From Chelonoidis abingdonii (taxonomy: Eukaryota > Chordata > Testudines > Testudinidae), in contig NC_133769.1 of the NCBI RefSeq assembly GCF_003597395.2, forward strand, positions 178,209,825 to 178,273,824: a stretch of DNA of 64,000 bases. Direction: 5' to 3'. Of this stretch, positions 35,231 to 46,335 are shown one piece after another. Below the pieces are notes generated by a model. It had not been told where the DNA came from and searched no databases. It saw only the letters and a program-made list of their open reading frames with translations. Positions within the stretch are counted from its first letter, which is position 1. Every line of letters starts with the position of its first letter. Made by a program: the position numbers and the translations under genes.

Positions 35231-35960
35231 GTCCCGAGGACAGAGGCCCTCAGACAACGGGACGAGGCCGGTGTGGCTCCCCTCCTCCCCAGTGAGGGTC
35301 GAGCCCCGGCAACCCCTCGTTACAGGGCAGTAAGACATTCTCTGTCTTATTCTTCTATCCCTTTTTTAATGATTCCTAACATCCTGTTTACTTTTTTGAC
35401 TGCCGCTGCACACTGCATGGACGTCTTCAGAGAACTATCCACGATGTTGACCCCTCCAAAGAACTCTAATAGGTTAGTAAGACATGATTTTCCTTTACAG
35501 AAATCATGTTGACTTTTGCCCAACAAGTTATGTTCTTCTATGTGTCTGACAATTTTATTCTTTACTATTGTTTCAACTAATTTTTCCGGTACTGATGTTA
35601 GACTTACCGGTCTGTAACTGTCGGGATCACCTCTAGAGCCCTTTTTAAATATTGGCGTTACATTAGCTATCTTCCAGTCATTGGGTACAGAAGCTGATTT
35701 AAAAGGACAGCTTACAAACCATAGTTAACAGTTGCGCAACTTCATATTTGAGTTCTTTCAGAACTCTTGGGTGAATGCCATCTGGTCCCGGTGACTTGTT
35801 ACTGTTAAGTTTATCAATTAATTCCAAAACCTCCTCTAGTGACACTTCAATCTGTGACAATTCCTCAGATTTGTCACCTACAAAGGACAGCTCAGGTTTG
35901 GGAATCTCTCGAACATCCTCAGCCGTGAAGACTGAAGCAAAGAATATGTTCGATGATACT

Positions 35961-38900
35961 GAAGGTCCCCGATTTATACACCAGCATGAATATGAATGGA
36001 TGTTTGACCTCTATCCATTGTCCTAAAGAACATTTTTCAGAACTACAAATGAAGCCTTTGTACTGCTTCCAGGTCAGTAAAAGAACTCGAAAGGGTCTAG
36101 AATATTGAAAGAGGATGTTACTGGAGTTGACTTGCCAACACTGTCTCAATTACGTTATAAAGAGATAACAGGAGATAATGAATGATATCTTTGGCAATAA
36201 ATGATGGTTTCTGGAGATCAGCCTGGTTATAGTGTATTTCCTGCCTATATAGATATTAAAACCATGCTTTACCACAATAGTATGCAAGTTTTGTCCAAAG
36301 GCAATTAGTCTTCTATGTGGTGTTGATTTCCCCATGCCTTGTCAACCTTTGCTTGCTGGATTACACTAAGTTCCATTAGATGAAAGACAGCACAATATCC
36401 CCCTTCTGCTCAGACTATCACTGTAAACCTAGAGAGACTCTTTCATGCAATCAATTTTTTTCTGTATAAAAATGGATGAAAGCTCATCACAATGGGAGAT
36501 ATAATTTTTTATTTTTAAAGAGATTTTAGTGATAGTGAAAGCTAGCATACTGACAATTACAAAGATGGAAATCTTCTTTTACTAACAGAAGAGTCAGGGA
36601 ATGGCAAAGACTGTGCAAAATACCATCACATTGCCCTACTAGTGTGCTTCAATAAAGATATGGATAAATAACCTCCATGGATAAGAGTATTCCAAATTTC
36701 CATTTCCATTCAATCTTTGGCTCATCTACTGAGAATGGATACATTTATGATCTATTCACCTGTCTTCTAGGAGGAAAAAACTCCACCAACTTGTTTCATA
36801 TAAACCACTCAATTAACAGTAATCAGACAGAAACTGATCAGTTGATTATACTAGATACAGGGTGATGATTTTATATAGAAAATTTCTCATCTGCTGCATG
36901 TTGGGGAAGTTGAAAAATAAAAAGCCTAAACAAATTAGACTGAATGTATATGTTGTATAAAAAACTTAAAAAACAGAAATCCTAGTTTCTCCAAAACAGT
37001 CATGTAGTTCAGTTTGGACACACTTTATAATCCAGTTGGAGTAACTAATGATGCTACTGCACTTTTTTCAAGAGTAAACGTGTTACCTTTGGTGTACGGA
37101 TTCCCCAGTAAGTTTTGCTTGGAGAAGTTAATTTTCACTCTCTCACCTATTGCAAGTAGTGTCAACAACACAGAATGGCTGCCATGTTTTTCTTCATAGT
37201 GCTACATGATATATTTTATTTATACACAAACACGCACACGCACAGATACACAGCTTGTAAAGCACGATTTTCTCATGGACAGAAAGTGTTTTACATAAAT
37301 CTAAAGTTATTCTGTGATTACTAAAGGGGTGGATATATTTTTTTATATATACACACACACACACAAAATGCAATAGGGGTTTCTCTGAAGAAACGAAAGA
37401 CAGCTTCTGTAATTAGGCCTCCGCATTCAGAGCAGAAATATTCCACTAGCTTTTTATGAGACTGAATCTCTGCACGCTGTACTAAATTGTGTCTAAGATG
37501 CCTGTCACCATGTTGTCTAAGTAACACTTCAGATGGTGAAGGGTTATCCACTGAAGTTGCTTTCAGCTTGCTTTAAAGAAAGCTCTGAATCACCTCTGTG
37601 TTCATGACCTCAGAAGTAACTAATTTTGTGTTAAGAAATTTCCTGATGAAGCAATAAGATTAGAACAATGCAGAAAACCCAGCTTAGCAAAAGGCAGTTT
37701 CTGAGTCTGCCTTCCCTTACAATTGGGGGCAAGTGTTTGATTTGTTCAAACTGCTGCCTGAAACCCTGCAAAACCCACCCCAAAAATATGAGAGAAAGGG
37801 TATATTTATGGCATGCATGTTACTTTATTTCCACGAGCAGTCAGTGGTAGACATGTTCAAGTATTTCAGCTATTAACTATGTCACACTAATGGCTGAAGA
37901 TCTAAAGAGAAAATGTAAATCCTGTGTTTCTGAAGCAGTTCTGTTGTCTAGGCTGCAGGTTAATACTTAAATGTGTGTATGTTTATTTACAGGGTCACAG
38001 ATAGCAAACAGAACATTAACTGTAGATGAGTGGCATGTGAAGAAACTTATTTTGATTTTCTTGAAAAGACAACACCAAATTATTTTCTGATGGAAGTTCC
38101 ACCTCAGAAACATAAAAAGAAAATTTCTCTAACAGGTTTATCCTTTTCCATGTGGCAAACAATTCATTTCAGACTCCCCCATATTTCTAAAAGTCAACAT
38201 AACATTTGGTTAGATTCCATGTTTGTGAACCATTTAAAGAGATTTATTCATTGCTATTATGAAGGCATCAAAAGCCACATGAAAACTGTAGGCCTATATA
38301 AACAGTGACTGATTAAAAAATAAGAAAATCTCTAAAAGCAGTGGTTTGTGGATATTTTCCCCTTAAAAGAAAGATTATTTGGATTCTGAGGCTCCCTTGA
38401 ACCAAATTTTGGAAGTTGTAAGGTAACTCAAATACTGTGCCCTATGTTCTCTGAACTGTGTCCCTGTAGCAGGTCTTACCTAGTCTGACTTCAGGCTTTA
38501 CCACTATCTCAGTTTACCTTCTGTCTTGCAAACAAAAACTACATCTGATGTTTTCACAAACACCTCTGCTTCTGATTAGCATAAAAACAAAATTCAAAAC
38601 TTCCAGCCCTCTTCCTCAGGATCAATTAGTTCTTTCAACTGACAGTGGGCTTCAGTATCCACACAGCCCGCCTTCTAGGCTCAAAAGACTTTCTAGTCCT
38701 TTAGCAGAACTTCCCCTTCCTTATAGCCCTGCCTCCAGTTTGTAGTCCTTTGCAGCCCTTATAGCTTGGCTTCTCACCCAGCTTGCTCCTGCTTCTTGTA
38801 GGCGTTTCAGCTGAGACTTATCCCTCAACAGCCCCCAATCCTTGCAAGTGTCTCTCCTAGGCCTTCTGCCTACGAGCTCTGGGGAGTCATCACCTGTCCT

Positions 38901-39228
38901 CTCCCCATCAGGCTCTCTCTCCTTGAACTCTTTCTGACTGAACACAAGCTGCTTTCACATTCCCCAACAAGCCCAGCTTTTAGTAACATGACTTCCATTG
39001 TGTGACTCCTTGACTCATTCCTTTCACATGGAAAGGCAGGATACACATAGCACAGGTGAGGCTGAACCTCAAATTCTTTAAAAGGGCCAGCTCTTTAAAA
39101 GGGCCCTAAACCCAAGCACTGCTATTTCCATGAAGGAATGTCACAATGGCAGAAAGACACAAAAAGGACCCTCGTGACTATTCTTACTGAACCCAGCTCT
39201 GAATTTCTCCCAGAAAGGTCACACTCAC
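35961..39228. other. POU2F1 intron, mostly unique, with simple repeats
   Basis: AT-rich intron. A short (AC)n tract lies at 37353-37367 beside AC-rich sequence at 37227-37252. A CT-rich block lies at 38540-38945. No exon. The frames here show no domain. Confidence 0.45.
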
Positions 39229-39355
39229 CCTGCTGCCCCTGCGGCGTTTGTGAGATGATAAACTGTGCTGGCTGTAAGTTGGTTGTTGGATGCACCAACA
39301 CAAACTGTTGCAGGTTGAGATTCTGCTGTTGGAGCTGCTGCAGGTGCTGCAAATC
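39229..39355 (-). CDS. POU2F1: POU2F1 coding exon, 127 nt, Gln-rich (5th of 7)
   Basis: Forty-two codons plus one base, from [10 protein letters not shown] to ISQTPQGQQ and the first base of a glycine codon. The acceptor is TTTCATTAAG, with a rather weak pyrimidine tract, and the donor is CAGG|GTGAGT. It enters in phase 0 and leaves in phase 1. It encodes the second Gln-rich block, including the conserved [19 protein letters not shown] segment. A His sits where the mammalian protein, as I recall it, has Gln (DLQH). The next exon is 26.3 kb away across a transposon-filled intron. Confidence 0.96.
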
Positions 39356-41140
39356 CTTAATGAAATAAAGAGGTGTGCATTAATCATTCAAATAAGTCAC
39401 AACTCCTAAAACATTTGAGATATCTAGGACTTTTCTCCTAGCACTGGGAGATAAAAGGGGATCTAGCACCAGCATGCTTGCTACTGAATAACTTAGTTTA
39501 TTCTTTCATTTTTAAAACAGATTAACCATTACAAGTGCTTCACTGGCATACCTGGAACTGTACACAACACAGTTTACTAAATGTCCCAGTAAACGACGTC
39601 CAACATTGTAAAAAAATTAGCAGCATTCATATAAGGTTATGGGTCTGTCAGCACTTCCAGTGTCAAACTTCTGCTTTTCTGAGGTTTGCAGAATCTGCCA
39701 TCACTGGCAGATGAAATAAGGGTTTAGCCTGGGAACTAGTGGGGTATTTTGGGATGCTGGGGGTTGTTTAGTTTTTTAAACACAATTTTTAAGAAATCTG
39801 GAATGGCTATTTATTGAGCTACAGGAAGGCAAAAAGAAAACAAAAATAGAATTTCTTAGTTTGCACTTTGATCGTTAAATATTGGACAGAGTTAATCCAT
39901 AAAGTGGACTAATCTATTTGAGTAGTTTAAAACAAAATTGCTTAGGTTATTATAGCAGGTATGATAGACATACCTATAGTTAAGGCTCAAGAAAAACACT
40001 GTCAACTATTATGATTCTTGTGTTTTCATTTACTCGTTCATTTTGCTGCTCAGTCTCTACCTGAACAGGAATTTGAGGAATATCTCTTGACCTGCTCGAG
40101 CTGGAGTGTGAAAACACACAATATAGCCTCATTTTCTCTTTTATTTCAACAGTAATACACTAAAAGCAATTGAAGTTGGAAAGTTGAAGCCTGGCATGCA
40201 GATAGCCAACAGGCTGACCTTCTAAATGATTTCTGTTATTAATCTCATCATTACTAGACTGCCTTTTAAGGATTAGTGCTTTGGCTGAGTTTGAAAACAA
40301 ATTGTTTTTGATTGCACAAAGTTAAGAATATATGAAAATTGAGTATTGAGCATGCAAAATAAAATTTATCATTACACTGAGAAGTACACACTTTAAAAAC
40401 ACATGCGATGTGTGGGTGTGCAAAACTCAGGAAGTGAGCATGTTCCAAAACTGCAACCTCTCACGTCTTGGCCAGCCTTCTTATTGTCCCTTTGCTCACA
40501 CCAGCATATAAGATTAATTGAAAATTGTTAAACTAAAAATGAAACAAAATCAAACCAAATTACAACTATAATTTCGGGGACGAAGGAACAAGAGTTCTTA
40601 CAGATATTTTGTCAACTGTGCACTTATAAGGCTATATACATGTGCACACACTGAAATGAGTTCCTAGTCTACATTACAAACACATCCTAGCCATCATTTG
40701 GCCAACTTGTTCTTGGTAAGTCAGCAAGTATGCACTTTACCAATGAGGTAGATAAACACTAGTTGGCACTGACTGAATGATGCCTGTTATACAATTGTAG
40801 ACTTTTACTGCAGTATTTAAATTGTGATCCCATTTTCACTACTTGCTTTCAGGAAATTCTGGAAGCACTGCAACCACCTCTTCCAGTTCTCTGCCAAGTT
40901 TGCTGTTCTGATTTTGCCAGAGATTCAGTTTATTTCTGTCCTCATTTAATAATGCTATGAGATCCAGAAGTGCTGGTAAAAAGATCTTTATTTCTTGGCC
41001 CCAGACACATGATGTACATAAGGTTAAACCTTTGCCACATGACAGGGGTCAGTATCCAGGATTCCATTGGTTACTGTTACAGAAAGGAATAAGCAACTTC
41101 TGAACAGATCAACACCATGGAGAGAGCCTCAAGATCACTT
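39356..41140. other. POU2F1 intron, nothing recognised
   Basis: AT-rich intron upstream of the 39-kb exon. No repeat that I can name and no coding frame. Confidence 0.45.
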
Positions 41141-41515
41141 GGTTGTGAGGAGCAGATGCGGGGGAAGGAGGAGGTGAAGAGTTACAGGGCGATGCAGGAA
41201 GCCAAAAACTCTTGGGAAAAGACACTCCAGGGGAAATAGAAATCAAGAGAGACCAAAGGATGGGGGGTTCTGGAATCAGAGAGAAATGGGACCCTCAATT
41301 AGGGGTGCTGGAGAGAATCTAGAGAAGAGGGTATGGACAAAGGAATGAAGGGAAACACCAGAAAAGAGAACAGGTAGCCCACCTCAGGGGAGTTGGGGAA
41401 TAACCAAGAACAGAGATCTCAGAAGTGGGGAGAGCACTACATTTAAGGAAAGAGTGGGGAGGAAGAGAACAAGGCAGACAACACTGAATCCAAGAGGCAG
41501 AGAGGTAAGAAAACA
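41141..41515 (+). repeat. Purine-rich low-complexity tract
   Basis: About 370 bp strongly biased to A and G on the plus strand, with many GGA/GAA/GAGA words (for example GGGGGAAGGAGGAGGTGAAG near 41160). The opposite-strand frame 41516-41319 is an artefact of this composition. Confidence 0.6.
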
Positions 41516-43580
41516 TATGGATTTATTTCTTGCCTATGCTATGAAATCTAGCAAGTGTGAGACTCAGTTAAAATATGGATGCTCCTGTTGACATAGGTAA
41601 CTTTAAACACTGTTGAGTCTCACTGAAGATCGGAGTAAGCTGTGTTTAAACTACACATCTGCTTCTGAACTTGCACCAGTTTTACCCCAGTGTAACTCTA
41701 CATATGTCAGTGGAGTTACTTTTCATACACAGAAAGGACTAAAGCTCATCTTGTTCCCAAACTGCCCTACACTCTTCAACTGGACTATTGTACTTTGGGA
41801 ATGTGGATTAACAGAGTTTAGCTTCGCAACTGTAGATGGGACCCAATTATATTTTCTATGTTAATTTCATGAAAAAATATAATAGGACATTTGGGAGCTG
41901 GTGACTGCTCTTCTTTGCACCTTCCCACAATGTCTATAGTAGTCATCTACTTTTTTTTGGCTGGCTATGATCTTGGATAAGACCAGTTAGGTCATGCAAT
42001 CTCTTTCTCTGCAAGTGGAGGATTGTTCCCTACAGCATATACTCTATTTTTCCAATATAGCTTTAAAAATTCCGAACAACAGGGCTTCCAAAGCCTAATA
42101 AACTTTATGCCAGAGAGTTTGAGATATTTGGCATAAATTTTCCCTTTGACAATTAAACCTCATTCCCAGTCTAGTCTCATCTATCATTCTAATTCCAGGT
42201 CTCACTCTAAATAATTCCTCTCCATCCTTGGCATTTAAATTCTTTACAATATTTATAAATTTATCTCAGACATACATGAATTTAAGGATGGGACAGAAAA
42301 TGTATATATTATTTTATAGAATGAACTCAGGTAATTTAAGACTGCCAGGAGGAAGAGTTAAGGTTGCCCTTTCAATAGTAATTTCCACATTTCATCATTT
42401 TTGAATGTCAATTGTGCAAACTTAAAGTTGCATTAAAACAGTATTTTTGGATTTAACTGTTTGGAAATCAGTTTACATAGTAACATTTGAATTAGCATAA
42501 AATCTGGAAACTGCACCAAACAAATCATGTCTGTGGCCAATGCAGCAATGTCAGAAGTTGCAATGAAGTATGTGATTTGTAGTATTGTTCTATTCTTCTT
42601 TCTCTGCTCAAACACACACAGTAGTGAGGATTTATGTATTATAATACTTGAAAAGTTTATTTTGTCATATGCCATTGGAGCCACTATGGTGCAGCTCTAC
42701 ATCAGGGGAATGGCATAAAGAACCAGCTAACATAAATCCAGGACAGGCAGTAACCTTGCACACCACCAGGGGGTTCAGAGAGCATAGGTGAGAAATGCTC
42801 TTGCTTTGAGTCATCTTAGCTAAGAAGATAGAAACTTAATATAACCAGTGCCATTCTCCTAATCTTCGTCTTAGTAACTAACATCTTGGCTGAGCCTTCT
42901 TTGAACTGGGAACTTCACCCTCGCTATGCTGCTAGCAATGCTGGTTGGAAGAGCTTGTTGAAGAGAGGTGCCTCTCGGACTCATTCAAATTCTGTCTTTT
43001 ATGCCTATTCCTAATGCAAGTATGTTTTATTTTTCAGGTAATTATAGCACTATTATAATTCTCACTTTAATGACTAAATAAACAACCACTGATCATGTTT
43101 TCCTATTCAGATCTCATTTTTCTCTATGGCAAGTTTGTATTACATCAGCACGAGAACAAAAGAAATTAGATGGGAAAAACACTTAGGTCATCTCGTCTAT
43201 CCAACTAGCTAACACGATGGTTTCTAGCCTATACAATTTATAATAGTTTGTCAAATCTTATGCGACTTCCATCACTTCCTTCAGGAGACTATTCCATAAC
43301 TACATAGATCTTTGCAGGATGAAGCTATTCTATCTAAAGTTCTCTGAGCTCCATACCATTACGCCTACTTATAACCCATGTACTAACCTAAATATTTCTC
43401 TCCCTCTGACATTTATTTCATTCAGATATTCACCACAGATCCCAACAGAAGATGAACAAAGGGCCCAGTATCTAGATACTCAAACTTGGTACAATTGTTA
43501 ATGGTACTTCTGCAGTAGCACCAACAATCTTACCCACATCTCCGCAGTAGATGTCTTGTGTTGACTGCAGAGCACATTAA
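41516..43580. other. POU2F1 intron, nothing certain
   Basis: Includes 41585-41740, with motifs such as CAGTGTAACTC and CAGTGGAGTTAC that look like an old interspersed repeat of unknown family. Otherwise AT-rich intron. Confidence 0.4.
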
Positions 43581-43584
43581 AGAA

Positions 43585-43870
43585 GCCATGCTTGTGTAAT
43601 TAGTTAATTAAAATAAATACGGTAATCCCCCTGCTGCAGAAATCTGCCAGTTAATCAATTATTCAAGAATCATCAATTAAAACAAACAGTCGGCTATTTG
43701 GGTAATCAGCTCTGTGTTTACAATAGCAATGCAAATAAGCAAACCTGTGTGCTGTTTACAGATCAGTGTCAAGATGGAATGGAGATCCTGGTCTCATCCA
43801 TCTGCAACTGCAGAGGATACAAGTTTTCCATAGAGTCTCTCAACTATGCCCAACACAGGGCTGCACTTTC
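43585..43870. promoter_or_regulatory. Candidate intronic enhancer with Sox-like and octamer motifs
   Basis: A block rich in homeodomain-type TAATTA sites (TAATTAGTTAATTAAAATAA near 43599), with a perfect octamer ATGCAAAT at 43729-43736. Two bases upstream of the octamer is ACAATAG, a Sox-type site. Two TGTTTAC forkhead-type words flank the pair. The density and variety of developmental-factor motifs, and the lack of repeat features, make it look like a conserved non-coding element. Function is inferred from motifs alone. Confidence 0.4.
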
Positions 43871-44276
43871 ATTTTACTAGGAAGCCAAGCGTTACACCTA
43901 CATTTTATAAAGAGGATAGAATGCAATTAATTTATAATTACATACCAAAAATCTATGTTAAAAGAACATTAATTGTAAAGTCAACAGTCAGGAAATGCCA
44001 GACTTAAGATTGCCTATGCAATCCAAATTCAGTCCCCTTGTGTATATGCATTATGATACAATCTTTACTTGCATGATCACGTACTATTTCTTCCATAGGA
44101 CTGCAGCCTCATTCAGTGCACAAGATGGACTGTGCTTGATTGATGAGCAGCTATTCAATATTTTGTTTCCTCCTTGGTCAGTGTATGGCTAAAGGTCTTA
44201 TTTACTGCACACTATTCAAATCCTCCTCTAAACACAGAATTAATATCTACAGGGGCTACTATATTGTGCTCATCAC

Positions 44277-44710
44277 TATAGCTTCACAAACTTCATTTTT
44301 ATAGCACCCCTGTAAAATGAGGTGGTGGTATTATCCACACTTATAGATGGGGAACCGAGGAACAAAGAGATGAATGTAAAAAGGTACCCATTAATTTTTG
44401 CTACCCAATTTTAGATGCCTAGAACTTAATTTTTCAGAGTACCTAGCATTATATAGCACTTCACATGTTGAAAGCACAGTTCAGAGTTGCACCTGATGTT
44501 AATGGGAGTACTCAGCACTTCTATAAATCAGCCCCCCGACTGCAAGTTCAGCACCCCCTAAATGAGAAATACAGTTAGTGATCACCTGTGAAAAATTTGG
44601 TTTAAGTGACTTGCCCAGAATCACATAGTAACTCTGTGGCAAGGGCAAGGAAAGACTCTAGAATTCAGTTCTGCAGGGGGAGCATTCAGCTTCCTTAACC
44701 ATAAGGTCCT
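44277..44710 (+). repeat. MIR-like SINE fragment split by another old repeat
   Basis: TAAAATGAGGTGGTGGTATTATCC, ATGGGGAACCGAGGAAC and, after a gap, TAAGTGACTTGCCCAGAATC follow the MIR core order. The gap (about 44372-44600) contains TGGGAGTACTCAGCACTTCT, an unrelated interspersed sequence common in turtle DNA. Old and diverged. Confidence 0.55.
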
Positions 44711-44750
44711 TTCTCTTCCTGCAGTCTCCTCCCTCATTCACTATCTATCA

Positions 44751-45064
44751 CAGGGGTAGGCAACCTATGGCACGCATGCCGAAGGCGGCACACAAGCTGA
44801 TTTTCAGTGGCACTCACACTGCCTGGGTCCTGGCCACCAGTCCGGAGGGCTCTGCATTTTAATTTAATTTTAAATGAAGCTTCTTAAACATTTTAAAAAC
44901 CTTATTAACTTTGCATACAACAACAATAGTTTAGTTATATATTATAGACTTAGAGAATGAGACCTTCTAAAAACATTAAAATGTATTACCGGCACGTGAA
45001 ACCTTAAATCAGAGTGAATAAATGAAGATACGGCACACCACTTCTGAAAGGTTGCTGACTCCTG
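44751..45064. mobile_element. hAT-type MITE, 314 bp, with perfect 8-bp target-site duplication
   Basis: Starts CAGGGGTAGGCAACCTATGG and ends with the inverse of CAGGAGTCAGCAACCTTTC. It is flanked by a perfect ATCTATCA duplication at 44743-44750 and 45065-45072. Same family as 14765-15075, sharing most of its length including TTAGTTATATATTATAGACT. Confidence 0.95.
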
Positions 45065-45072
45065 ATCTATCA

Positions 45073-45635
45073 CTTTCCAGCTTCTGCAAAAAATGAAGCA
45101 GGGGTCCACAGACAGCAGACACCTTTATTACGCAACCTGAGCAGTTCTATCCTGTGCATTGAATGAGACAGGGGCCCTCAAGAATAAGCAGTATGCAATC
45201 ATGTAATTAAAGACTATATCATAATGCATAAGCACACGAAGGCAACCTTAATACTGGCATTTCCTAATTTCTGAGTGTTTATTTATGCAGTCTTAATAAT
45301 GTTCTTTTAACAGTTTTGTGTGCATGTTTCTGAATTTTCACTAAAAAAAACAAACCAAATTCCATCATGTGGCATCATATTGACACCCACATGGGTCATC
45401 AGCAGGGTTGCAACATTTAGATCCATTGCACAGACCTTTGCCACTTCAGATTATGGTTTAACTGATAGCAGTAATAGGTTCTCATCCCCTAAGTGAACCA
45501 GTACTAAAAGAGGATGGGACACTGTCAGTGGGTTTCACAGATATTTGCTGACAGCAGAGGAATGGTGAGTGTCAGGAATCTTGGGTCCCACTCTGCGGTG
45601 GGGAGAGGAGTATGCTCTAGTTTGCACAAACTCTT
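45073..45635. other. Intron, nothing recognised
   Basis: AT-rich intron that turns pyrimidine-rich toward 45600. Confidence 0.45.
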
Positions 45636-46335
45636 CTGCCCATTGCCCCAAAGTGTGACCTCTTCCACCTAGTCCCCTCCAACATGTCTCTGTTCCGTGT
45701 CTTCATCCCAGACCTATTCTCATCTAGCCAGTCCCAATATCCACTCAAGTTTTTCATCCCAGTCGCATTCTCCTTGTCCATCAAATCCTAGTCTGACCTA
45801 TTTGGACTCCTAGTCCCAGTCTCCTCACTCAGCCATTCCCAGTTCCCACCCAGCCCCCAGCTCTTTTTCCCCAGTCTCCTTAGTCTCAATCTCCTATCCC
45901 CTCCTTCCTGGCTCACCTGATCTGTTTGTCTTTACCACCTGTCCTCCAATCTGCCCTCCTCCACATTGCCTATCGCTAATTTTCTCACTAGACTCCTCAT
46001 CCTATCTAATGTCCTGTCCACCTAAATGCCTTGTCTCAGTCTCTTTGCCCACTAAGTTCCAATTCACCCCAGCTCTTTGCAGATCTCCTTTCCTCCACTC
46101 TACTCATTTGCAGTCTAAATCTCCATGCCCAGCCACTCCCAGTCTCCACATGAGGCTCCCAGGCCAAGTCTCTCTCCCCAGAACCCCTTGGCCAGACTCC
46201 AATCCCCATCTTCCCTTTCTACCTCAATCAGGCTCTTTGTCCAAATTACTCCCTCCACTTCTCCTCCCCCTCCCCCCCCGGTCTGGCTCTTTTCTTCTCT
46301 GCATTCAAATCAGGCACCTTCATCCTCCATCCTCA
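45636..46335 (+). repeat. Degenerate pyrimidine-rich minisatellite
   Basis: About 700 bp strongly biased to C and T on the plus strand. Diverged repeats of a CCCAGTCTCCT-type core recur many times (for example near 45810, 45870, 46140), interspersed with CTCTTTG(T/C)CC. The plus frame 46009-46350 is a by-product of this composition. Confidence 0.7.

Larger units (their letters stand above)
34366..35324 (+). mobile_element. LTR-type element, 959 bp, 5-bp duplication, terminal direct repeats
   Basis: It starts TGTAGCGAGG and ends CCTCGTTACA, short inverted ends of retroviral type. GGGCA is duplicated on both sides (34361-34365 and 35325-35329). About 45 bp at each end are also alike in direct orientation: CGGTGTGGCTCCCCTCC and GGTCGAGCCCCG occur at both 34376 and 35268. 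A TATA-type GATAAAAGACAG lies near 34488. A 93-bp tandem repeat, about 2.3 copies, lies at 35032-35230. It could be a solo LTR, or a small non-autonomous element with very short LTRs. It is GC-rich and nested inside the minus-strand CR1. Confidence 0.8.
33696..35960 (-). mobile_element. CR1-type LINE, minus strand, internally deleted, split by an LTR-type element
   Basis: Read on the minus strand from 35960 the frames contain the early reverse-transcriptase motif NKSPGPDGIHPRVLKEL (about 35800-35750), then a segment ending near 35450. A frame at 34441-34160 (before the tail) then carries CPHLEYYIQMWSHLKKDILA, the post-RT region. The middle of the RT is missing, with a breakpoint near 35447. 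The 3' untranslated part runs to 33696. The 959-bp element at 34366-35324 interrupts it with a 5-bp target duplication. Confidence 0.78.

Noticed and set aside
41319..41516. Minus-strand Ser/Pro-rich frame
   Set aside because: Complement of a purine-rich low-complexity tract.
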